The notes under the pieces: generated by a model
The model's input: only the letters and a program-made list of their open reading frames with translations
What the model was told of the DNA's origin: nothing
Database searches by the model: none
Origin: Alphaproteobacteria bacterium
GTDB taxonomy: Bacteria > Pseudomonadota > Alphaproteobacteria > Micavibrionales > Micavibrionaceae
Direction of reading: 5' to 3'
Length of the DNA stretch: 48,078 nucleotides
Assembly: GCA_020445145.1 (NCBI GenBank)
Contig: JAGRHC010000038.1
Coordinates: 1-48,078 of the forward strand
Shown: piece by piece, positions 1-7,165 of the stretch
How positions within the stretch are numbered: position 1 is the stretch's first letter
How the letters are laid out: the number at the start of each line of letters is the position of its first letter
Made by a program: the position numbers and the translations under genes

Positions 1-1246
1 AGCCTTTCATGACTTGCGGGCCGCGAACGCAGACTTCGCCGCGCTCGCCTGTGGGCATCAGGGTCTTTTTATCTGCGGGATCGACGATTTCGACGATGGT
101 GCGCGGGAACGGCAGGCCGATTGAGCCGATCCGGTTTTCGCCTTCGATCGGGTTCGCACTGACGACCGGGGAGGATTCAGATAGACCGTATCCTTCGAGA
201 AGGACGCAGCCTGTTTGTCCTTCGAAGGTTTTTTTGATTTCGACCGGGAGCGGCGCTCCGCCAGAGATGCAGTATTTCAGGGAATGCAGATCATAGTTTT
301 TTCGCAAGGGCGATGCGTTCATCGCGCTGTAGATGGCCGGGACCGCAGGGAAGAAGTGCGGTTTTTTGCTGTCGATTGTCTTTAATGTGTCTTTTAGGTC
401 AAAGCGCGGCATGGCGATGATTTCAAATCCTGCAGCAACGCTCATGTTCATCACGGTGGTCATGGCGAAAACGTGAAAGAACGGAAGGACACCCAGCATG
501 CGCTGCTGGCCGGGCTCGATATCGTAAAACCATGCCAGACACTGCATCGTGTTGGCATAGACATTCCGGTGCGTCAGCATTGCGCCCTTCGGCGTGCCTG
601 TGGTTCCGCCGGTATATTGCAGGACGGCGACGTCTTCATGAGGGCTGATCTCGGGGATGTTTACATCGCCCTTATTATCCATGAGATGACTCAGAGGGAT
701 GACCCGCGGATCTTTTGGAAGCTTTGATATTTCTGCACTTTTTATCAAACAGAAGAGGATGTTTTTGGGGAACGGCAAAGCGTCGCAAAAAGGGCAGACA
801 ATCAGCTTTTCAAGCCTTGTCGCATGCAGCATTTTTTCCATTTTGTCCATCATGAGGGACAGGTTTGCCGTCACGGCGATATCGGCCTGGCTATCTTCGA
901 TCAGATGCGCCATTTCGCCCTCTGCGTATAGAGGATTTAAGTTTACAACTGTGCCGCCGGCCATGAGGGTGCCGTAATATGCGATCACGTAGAAGGGGGT
1001 GTTGGGGAGGCATAAGGCGACTTCACTCCCCTTCTTCACGCCTAAATTCTGGAGACCTTTGGCAAACCGGCAAGATTGATTATAAATTTTTCTCCAGTTT
1101 AGTTTTTTTCCCAGAAAATCAAATGCGGGGCGATCCGGAAATTTTTCTGCTGTTTTTTGCAGCATTTCAAAAACAGGCTTGTCCGGGATTTCGATATCCC
1201 AGCGAATCATGGCTGGATAAGATTTTTCCCAAGAATACTGATGCAT
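1..1246 (-). CDS. fadD: Long-chain fatty acid-CoA ligase (FadD-like), C-terminus cut by window edge
   Basis: Acyl-CoA synthetase of the AMP-binding (ANL) superfamily. It activates fatty acids to acyl-adenylate and then acyl-CoA for beta-oxidation or lipid synthesis. About 415 N-terminal residues are visible, reading from MHQYSWEKSYPAMIRWD. The P-loop-like motif YTGGTTGTPKG lies near residue 210, followed by FFHVFAMT, the adenine-binding region EGYGLSESSPV, and GERGEVCVRGPQVMKG just before the window edge. These motifs and their spacing match FadD. The reading frame is open to position 1, so the C-terminal lid domain lies outside. The start was taken at the ATG ending at 1246 because it gives the usual short N-terminal segment. 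Assignment to the family is firm; chain-length specificity cannot be read from sequence. Confidence 0.9.
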   Translation of the reverse strand, partial: MHQYSWEKSYPAMIRWDIEIPDKPVFEMLQKTAEKFPDRPAFDFLGKKLNWRKIYNQSCRFAKGLQNLGVKKGSEVALCLPNTPFYVIAYYGTLMAGGTVVNLNPLYAEGEMAHLIEDSQADIAVTANLSLMMDKMEKMLHATRLEKLIVCPFCDALPFPKNILFCLIKSAEISKLPKDPRVIPLSHLMDNKGDVNIPEISPHEDVAVLQYTGGTTGTPKGAMLTHRNVYANTMQCLAWFYDIEPGQQRMLGVLPFFHVFAMTTVMNMSVAAGFEIIAMPRFDLKDTLKTIDSKKPHFFPAVPAIYSAMNASPLRKNYDLHSLKYCISGGAPLPVEIKKTFEGQTGCVLLEGYGLSESSPVVSANPIEGENRIGSIGLPFPRTIVEIVDPADKKTLMPTGERGEVCVRGPQVMKG

Positions 1247-1463
1247 GAAAGCCTGCTGCGTTTGGTTTTTCTAGATATTATCGTACCATATTTGTGCAGA
1301 AATTCGGGAAAAAGCTCTGCTGCAGACGCAACATTTTTTTATATTTATACACAGATTTTGAAATGGGCTAGATTTTGGATTAAATTTCATGCATTATGAG
1401 CCTTGGCGTTCGCCAATTCTCATTCCTGCGCACTCGCGTGTTTTATGTTTATCTAAGTAAAAG

Positions 1464-1979
1464 GTGTTTAAGGTGCAAGACTTACTCACAAATGTTCCTC
1501 AAGAAGAACTCGCTACACTACAGATGCATCTCAAGTGGTTTAACGGGACCAAAGGCTTTGGCTTTGTTGTTCCTGAAGATGAAAGTTTTGATGCGTTTCT
1601 CCATATCACGACATTGCAGCAAGCCGGCCTGCACTCGATCGGCGAGGGCGCTATTTTGTTGTGCAGTGTTTTTAAAGGCCCTAAAGGCTCTCAGGTTAAA
1701 GAAGTGCTGGAGGTTATTGATGCCGGCACGATCAGCACGATGCCGGAACTGGACGAGGAAACCGGCACTGTGACGATGGGTGGACTGGTTAAATGGTATA
1801 AGCCGGAGAAGGGATTTGGATTTATTATCCCGGATGACGGCATGAAGGATATTTTTATTCATAAATCTTGTCTGGATAAGCTTGAGCTTGATGAACTTAT
1901 TGCCGGGCAGCGTGTGCGCGTGACATTAAAGTATGTTGATAAGGGGCGGGAAGCCGTCGATCTTCAGATTATAGATTAG
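1464..1979 (+). CDS. Two-domain cold-shock (CSD) protein
   Basis: Nucleic-acid-binding protein with two cold-shock domains, about 171 residues. Domain 1 (about residues 20-85) has [12 protein letters not shown], a good RNP1, but its RNP2-like stretch is DAFLHITTL rather than the usual DVFVH. Domain 2 (about residues 105-170) has [13 protein letters not shown] and DIFIHKS, which are canonical. Double-CSD proteins are common in alphaproteobacteria and act as RNA chaperones or antiterminators in the cytoplasm. The start is ambiguous: GTG at 1464, or GTG at 1473, which has AAGG at 1461-1464 at a good distance. It is a single-gene unit with a 217-base upstream gap and a terminator just after the stop. 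Cold or growth-phase control is possible but not shown. Confidence 0.9.
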   Translation: MFKVQDLLTNVPQEELATLQMHLKWFNGTKGFGFVVPEDESFDAFLHITTLQQAGLHSIGEGAILLCSVFKGPKGSQVKEVLEVIDAGTISTMPELDEETGTVTMGGLVKWYKPEKGFGFIIPDDGMKDIFIHKSCLDKLELDELIAGQRVRVTLKYVDKGREAVDLQIID

Positions 1980-1997
1980 TGATGATATATTTTGTTT

Positions 1998-2040
1998 AAA
2001 GCTTTCTGGTTTAAAATTTAAAAGGCCAGAAAGCTTTTTT
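1998..2040 (+). terminator. Rho-independent terminator of the cold-shock gene
   Basis: Inverted repeat AAAGCTTTCTGG at 1998-2009 pairs with CCAGAAAGCTTT at 2025-2036, with an AT-rich loop of 15 bases, and runs into a T tract to 2040. It begins 19 bases after the cold-shock protein stop codon. Confidence 0.85.
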
Positions 2041-2113
2041 GATTCTAACAACTGATGCGTAATTCTTTTATATACAGCAACTTAGAGTGACGTAGATTCT
2101 TATCAATTTATTT

Positions 2114-2158
2114 TTTTATGTAATTTTTAATAAAATACTGATAAACTTTTATGTAATT
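2114..2158 (+). repeat. Two 12-bp direct repeats upstream of the prepilin cluster
   Basis: TTTTATGTAATT occurs at 2114-2125 and again at 2147-2158. The copies are 33 bp apart, about three helical turns, and end 26 bases before the first prepilin start codon. The surrounding 140 bases are strongly AT-rich. This could be a regulator site overlapping the promoter of the three-gene operon, but AT-rich sequence makes chance repeats likelier. Confidence 0.4.
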
Positions 2159-2183
2159 ACTCGGGTTTAGTGGTGCTAAAAAT

Positions 2184-3377
2184 ATGAAAAGATCCAATGC
2201 AGGCTTTAGCCTGATTGAAATTGCTATTGCGCTATTAATTATCGGTATTCTCGCCGTCCCTTTGGCGACGGCTTATCGCATTGAAATGGAAAGCCGGCGC
2301 ATAAGCTTTAATAATGGTCAATTCACTGAAATCCAGAAAAATATTAACTATTACGTCTCGCATAGTGGTCGCTATCCTCTTCCCGCCAGCCTGGTTGCCG
2401 GGCCAAATGATACGGAATACGGCAAGGAGATTGACACTGGTACTTATACAATTGAGTTATGCTCTTCACCGACATGGACTACAAATGGGGGCGTCTGTCG
2501 TACGGCAGGTGCAAATCCGGCATTGATTGGAAGCATTCCTTTTCAAGATATCGGGGTTAATCCTTCATATGGATTTGATTATTGGGATAATAAAATTCTT
2601 TATGCTGTGACAGAGACCCAAACAACAGCTTATGCTCCCGGTAACGGCAGAATTATTTCTCAAGCCTTTAATATGGCGCATACTCTTCAGAATGTTTTCT
2701 TAGATACAGATATGGTTTTAATCTCCTCCGGAGAAACACAGCTTGGTGCTTATAATAGAGAAGGAACATTGGTTGCTGCTTGCCCTGCCGCAACAGATGG
2801 CCTCGACAGCGAAAACTGTGATTTCGACACCACATTCCTTTTAAGAGAACATCCAAGCGCTAATGATGACGCACACGGCGCTGGCGCTGCGAGTGACGTG
2901 GATGGGCCAAATTTTTATGATGATATGACATCCTTACAGCGGTCTGTCCCTGTTGATTTATGGCGGCAGAACCTTGTGGATTCTGATTATGCCCTCTCTA
3001 ACGCGCGACATGTCGGGATCGGCCTTGAAGACCCTCAAACGCGACTTCATGTTGTAGGGAATATTTTATCTGATAACGTTCTTAGTGATGTTGTTTGCAA
3101 TGGCAGTGGCGGGCTTTGTTTTAATCCTAATCTTATCGGTGGGCAGGATGCGAACATGAATTGTTACAATGCCAGCCTAAGCGGCACACAGGCTGTCGGC
3201 ATGGTAGAGAACGGTCGTGTGAGATGTAATGTCCCCGTTGATTCGGGTGGAAACCCAATTAGCGGCGGGGCGGCTTTTAAATTTCCATCTGCAAATTTTG
3301 TTTTTGCCGATTGCGGAGGGGACAAACTTATGACAGGCATTGATTCATCCGGCACACCGGTTTGTGAGGTACCATGA
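2184..3377 (+). CDS. Prepilin-like protein with fibre-type C-terminal module (first of three paralogues)
   Basis: 397 residues. The N-terminus is a type IV prepilin/pseudopilin signal: short basic leader MKRSNAG, cleavage after Gly7, Phe8 at +1, Glu12 at +5, then a hydrophobic helix. A segment with GRYPLPAS and PFQDIGV follows, then a conserved block (LISSGETQLGAYNREGTLV, SENCDFDTTF, FYDDM) shared with the next two genes. At about residue 276 comes VGIGLEDPQTRLHVVGNI, a motif typical of fibre and adhesin stalks. A cysteine-containing tail shared by all three follows (CNGSGGLCFNPNLIGG). It should be processed by a prepilin peptidase and exposed outside the inner membrane. Its stop overlaps the next start by 4 bases (ATGA), so the genes are translationally coupled. 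Function is unknown beyond the pilin-type assembly signal. Confidence 0.8.
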   Translation: MKRSNAGFSLIEIAIALLIIGILAVPLATAYRIEMESRRISFNNGQFTEIQKNINYYVSHSGRYPLPASLVAGPNDTEYGKEIDTGTYTIELCSSPTWTTNGGVCRTAGANPALIGSIPFQDIGVNPSYGFDYWDNKILYAVTETQTTAYAPGNGRIISQAFNMAHTLQNVFLDTDMVLISSGETQLGAYNREGTLVAACPAATDGLDSENCDFDTTFLLREHPSANDDAHGAGAASDVDGPNFYDDMTSLQRSVPVDLWRQNLVDSDYALSNARHVGIGLEDPQTRLHVVGNILSDNVLSDVVCNGSGGLCFNPNLIGGQDANMNCYNASLSGTQAVGMVENGRVRCNVPVDSGGNPISGGAAFKFPSANFVFADCGGDKLMTGIDSSGTPVCEVP

Positions 3378-5848
3378 CAAATAGTAAACGACACTCGGGT
3401 TTTTCGCTTATTGAGCTTTGTATTTCGCTCGCTGTAATCGGTGCGCTGCTTGGGCCCGCTACCTATATTTATACGCAGTACCTTAAGCGACAGGCTGTCG
3501 AGCAAACAAAAAATGCCCTTGATCAGGCGCAGAGCGCGGTTAGCAATTTTAGAGCCATTTATGGTCGTTATCCTTGCCCAGCCCCTGTCAATGCCGTTCA
3601 AGGGGACGCCGATTACGGTTATGAATCACGAAACCCCGCTACGGGTGAATGCGTTGCTGTGGCCGGTGGCGTCTGGGATGTTGCGAGTAACCGAACAGCT
3701 TTCTTAACTCCTCTTGGAGACGACAGTATCTTTATTGGTTCCCTGCCGTTTCGTCAGATGAATTTGCCGGATAGTCTTATTCATGATGGGTATGGCAACA
3801 GGATGACTTACGCCGTTACCGGGTTGCAAGCCAATGATGCGACTTACGAGAACGCGAATGGCGGGATTACCGTTGTAGATATGAATGATAATCAGAAAAC
3901 TAATCCAGATGACTCCGCACACTATGTAATTGTCGCACATAGCAAAGAAGATCAGGGTGCCATCAGCCGTGACGGCATTATGATCGGGACCTGCTCCGCT
4001 ACGGATCCTGAGGGTGAAAATTGCGATTTTGACAATACTTTCCGGGTCGGACAGAAGACATTGGGGTTTGACGATCTTATTGCCTACAATACAGCCGACA
4101 GTATCGAGCAATGGCAGCTTTCTGAAGCCAATGAGCAGGATATCCACTTGCGGCGTGCCAATAAAGTGGCTCTTGGTATTGATGAAAGCGATGATCCGAC
4201 CGGTTTTGCTGAAATGGATATTCTTGATGATGCCACGGATTCAGGAATTGTAAAGGCTGAACAGGATGGCGGCGTGAACTTTGTCAGCGGCGCTTTTATC
4301 GTTAATAGCTCTCTGTGTGATTACAATGACGCAAACTGTTTTTCACCCAAAGTTATCGCGGGGCAGATTTCCCAAAGTGAGGGTCTTGATTGCGGCTCCA
4401 AATTTCTTGTTGGCGTTGAGTATGGTTCTGCGCTTTGCGCGGATGAGCTTACATTTTCCTGTCCAAACGGGAAATTTATGAGAGGGTTTAATGCAAGTGG
4501 CCAGATTATGTGCGACACGCGTCCTCCCATTCGTTGCAATGACTCTACTGTGACGGCAACTTGCGGTGATTCTCGGAATATCTCGGCATTTTATGATGCC
4601 TCCTATGACAAATGGTATGCTTACGCTTATTCCGGGGAGTGCTATAAAATCGATGCACTTGATACGGCCTATCTTGATACTTTGACTACGCAAAGTGATA
4701 TGCAGGACTATGTTAACGATCTTAATAATGCCGCACGGACAGCTGTCGATTGTGGCGATACATCCTCCAATGGGCTGGTAAGAGATACATATGAGTGCGA
4801 CTCAGCCGGTAATTGGAAATCATCTCCTGTCAGAAGGATTCAGCGGTATGGTCGTGGAACAGATTGGACATCACAAGGACCGATTAATTGGGCCTCGCCG
4901 TATAAAAACTATTCAAATTCCGGGACTGCCTATAATTCTGCTACACCGAGGTCCTCTGATCCTAGTAACACACAGAGCAATCATGATTGCTGGTGCAGAG
5001 AGGACTATAAACTCGTTTCTACTGCCTGTGGCGGTACTGCGACGGGACAAATAATTAATATTTACAAGCATAAATGTCCGCAAACGGACCAGCATGACTG
5101 GGATTTAGCTAATCCAGCGTATCAAGTTAATATGTGTCAATGCGCCGAGGGGACAACATATGATTATCCCTATTGTTACGCTTATTTTGGCGTATCTTCT
5201 ACTAGGATTGCCGGACAGGTTACACGTACATACGATGTTACATGCCCCAGCGGGCCGGCCGGCGCTTCTGTGAGTACGCTTAGTAATACGGATATTTCTA
5301 ACTGTACTTGCCCGGCCAGACCCAGGATTTACAACACTGCTAATTGTCCATTTGGTTATACAAACAGCTTTACTTCTCTAAATGGTACTTATTATGTTGG
5401 GAAATCTGCTGTCTATTACAAGGACTGGGTCTGTCCAAATGGGGTTGGGAATAAAGTTACCAACGCGAGTCAGGCTGGGTACTATCCGTCTACATGGTCT
5501 ACCCTTGAAACGCAGACCTGTACATGTAACACCGCTATGACTTACCGGGAACATGTCCCTTGTACGGGCGGCATGGAGGGCGGCGGGTATTACTATGACC
5601 GCCCATGGAATTGTGGCTTGAATGATTATGAACCGGCATCGGCGTCCAATCTTGACCCGACTAGTCCCGGATGCCATTTCTGCTACTGGGAAGGTGGTAC
5701 GGCGCGCTCTGAGCTGTCCGATTACGCGACGGATCATAAGCGCGGGACTCAGTGCAGTTCTTGTTCGGATGGACCTGCACCTTGTTATGAAAGCTACTCT
5801 AGTACACAGTTCAAAGTATATGACGGTTGTACTTGCGTAGCCCACTAA
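3374..5848 (+). CDS. Large prepilin-like protein with cysteine-rich C-terminal repeats (second paralogue)
   Basis: 824 residues, far longer than ordinary pilins (about 150-200). The prepilin signal is MTNSKRHSG|FSLIE, with cleavage after Gly9 and Glu at +5. The N-terminal half follows the same plan as its neighbours: GRYPCPAP, GDADYGY, GSLPFRQ, HYVIVAHSKEDQGAISRDG, ENCDFDNTF. The fibre-like segment is degenerate here (KVALGIDESDDPTG). From about residue 390 the protein is rich in Cys, Tyr, Thr and Ser. C-x-C pairs recur at nucleotides 4988, 5135, 5303, 5519 and 5828, each followed by a further Cys, giving irregular disulfide-rich modules of 49, 56, 72 and 103 residues. This suggests a surface or tip adhesin carried on a pilus-like base. 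It is a middle gene of a three-gene operon. The ligand is unknown. Confidence 0.8.
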   Translation: MTNSKRHSGFSLIELCISLAVIGALLGPATYIYTQYLKRQAVEQTKNALDQAQSAVSNFRAIYGRYPCPAPVNAVQGDADYGYESRNPATGECVAVAGGVWDVASNRTAFLTPLGDDSIFIGSLPFRQMNLPDSLIHDGYGNRMTYAVTGLQANDATYENANGGITVVDMNDNQKTNPDDSAHYVIVAHSKEDQGAISRDGIMIGTCSATDPEGENCDFDNTFRVGQKTLGFDDLIAYNTADSIEQWQLSEANEQDIHLRRANKVALGIDESDDPTGFAEMDILDDATDSGIVKAEQDGGVNFVSGAFIVNSSLCDYNDANCFSPKVIAGQISQSEGLDCGSKFLVGVEYGSALCADELTFSCPNGKFMRGFNASGQIMCDTRPPIRCNDSTVTATCGDSRNISAFYDASYDKWYAYAYSGECYKIDALDTAYLDTLTTQSDMQDYVNDLNNAARTAVDCGDTSSNGLVRDTYECDSAGNWKSSPVRRIQRYGRGTDWTSQGPINWASPYKNYSNSGTAYNSATPRSSDPSNTQSNHDCWCREDYKLVSTACGGTATGQIINIYKHKCPQTDQHDWDLANPAYQVNMCQCAEGTTYDYPYCYAYFGVSSTRIAGQVTRTYDVTCPSGPAGASVSTLSNTDISNCTCPARPRIYNTANCPFGYTNSFTSLNGTYYVGKSAVYYKDWVCPNGVGNKVTNASQAGYYPSTWSTLETQTCTCNTAMTYREHVPCTGGMEGGGYYYDRPWNCGLNDYEPASASNLDPTSPGCHFCYWEGGTARSELSDYATDHKRGTQCSSCSDGPAPCYESYSSTQFKVYDGCTCVAH

Positions 5849-5895
5849 TGGAGTATGTCTTGGGGCATAAATTAATATGTGAAGGGCAAAACGAT

Positions 5896-7161
5896 ATGAT
5901 GCTAGATAAATCCAAGGGATTTACACTGATTGAAATGGCGATCGTTTTGATGGTCATGGGCGTTATGATCGCTGCTGCCGTTTCGGCTTATAGACAGTAT
6001 GCAACTTCGAATGACATAGATGTTACAATTGACCATATAGATCGTGCCCAAAGTGAATTGCGTGAATTTTATGGTTTGCGCGGAGGTTACCCGTGCCCCG
6101 CTCGCCCTGATGCCGCTCCGGGGGATGCTGATTATGGTGTTGCGGCCGCGGCTTGCCGCCCGGAGGATGCTTGCCCTGCTGGCCTGGTTTGTACAACGGA
6201 CGGCACACGGGATGCCGACAAGGACGGTAACCCTGATCGTGTGGTGATTGGAGTCCTTCCTTTTCAGACCCTTGCCGACAATGCTGACTATGTTGATTTC
6301 AAAGCTAAAGACGGAGTTGACGGTTTTAAGACGCTTTTTACTTACGCCGTTTCATCAAGTATGACCGTTCATAATCCGATTGATGGCGTTGGTTGTTCCG
6401 TGTCCAGGCCCTGCAACGTTCAACTGGGTGCTATTGCTTTAAAAGATGAGTTTGGCAGAAATACCTTAAATGAAATTGGTACCGATGCAGTTGATAACGC
6501 CGCAACTGCTCACTATGTCATTGTTTCGCATGGTGATAATCGTAAAGGTGGTTATTCCTCTGAAGGTGGCCTGATTGATGATTGCACCTTTTTTAATACT
6601 GCATCTGGCACTGATGATATGCCAGCTCCCGGGAATAATATTGGGGATTCTGATGTAGAGATCGAGATTGAAAACTGTGATCGCAATGATGGTATCTTTG
6701 TAAAAGGTCTTCGTTCTATGGCCGATAATGATAATTATTATGATGATATTGTTTATTTTAATACAAGTACGGCAAACGTTTTGTGGCGTAAATCAAACTT
6801 TGATCCGCTTTACCAGTATAATACGAACTATGGGAATGTCGGGGTCGGCGTATCTGAACCACTCAGTAAACTTCATATTAGCGGTAATCTTAAAGCTGAA
6901 ACCTCGCTGATTTCAGATGGAGGGTATTGTGCTGCTGATGATGGGAATGATTGCCTTCAACCTTCCGCATTAATGGGTAATGTTGCTGGGGGTACTGGTG
7001 GTATGACTTGTCCACCGGGTCAAATGGCGACAGGCATAGAAAACAATCAGCTTGTTTGCCGCACACTTTTCACTTCTACAATTAACTTTGCGTGCCCTAA
7101 TCCTGGTGAATATGTACAAAGCTTCACAAATAACGGTAACGTTACCTGCGCACCTCCGTGA
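5896..7161 (+). CDS. Prepilin-like protein with fibre-type C-terminal module (third paralogue)
   Basis: 422 residues from the ATG at 5896, chosen because GAAGGG at 5881-5886 lies at ribosome-binding distance; an in-frame upstream start near 5827 would overlap the previous gene and bury the prepilin leader. The leader is MMLDKSKG|FTLIEMAIVLM with Glu at +5. The shared blocks follow: GGYPCPARPDAAPGDADYG, GVLPFQTL, HYVIVSHGDNRKGGYSSEG, ENCDRNDGIF, YYDDIVYFN. Then NVGVGVSEPLSKLHISGNL, a clear stalk-type motif, and a tail with GGYC..NDCLQPSALMG and MTCPPGQMATGI. The gap to the second gene is 47 bases. It ends convergently 4 bases from the PBP1A gene. Probable minor pilin or adhesin; function unproven. 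Confidence 0.8.
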   Translation: MMLDKSKGFTLIEMAIVLMVMGVMIAAAVSAYRQYATSNDIDVTIDHIDRAQSELREFYGLRGGYPCPARPDAAPGDADYGVAAAACRPEDACPAGLVCTTDGTRDADKDGNPDRVVIGVLPFQTLADNADYVDFKAKDGVDGFKTLFTYAVSSSMTVHNPIDGVGCSVSRPCNVQLGAIALKDEFGRNTLNEIGTDAVDNAATAHYVIVSHGDNRKGGYSSEGGLIDDCTFFNTASGTDDMPAPGNNIGDSDVEIEIENCDRNDGIFVKGLRSMADNDNYYDDIVYFNTSTANVLWRKSNFDPLYQYNTNYGNVGVGVSEPLSKLHISGNLKAETSLISDGGYCAADDGNDCLQPSALMGNVAGGTGGMTCPPGQMATGIENNQLVCRTLFTSTINFACPNPGEYVQSFTNNGNVTCAPP

Positions 7162-7165
7162 GGCT

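Noticed and set aside
7135..7146. Palindrome GGTAACGTTACC at the end of the third prepilin gene
   Set aside because: It has no loop and no T tract, lies inside coding sequence and is explained by codon choice.
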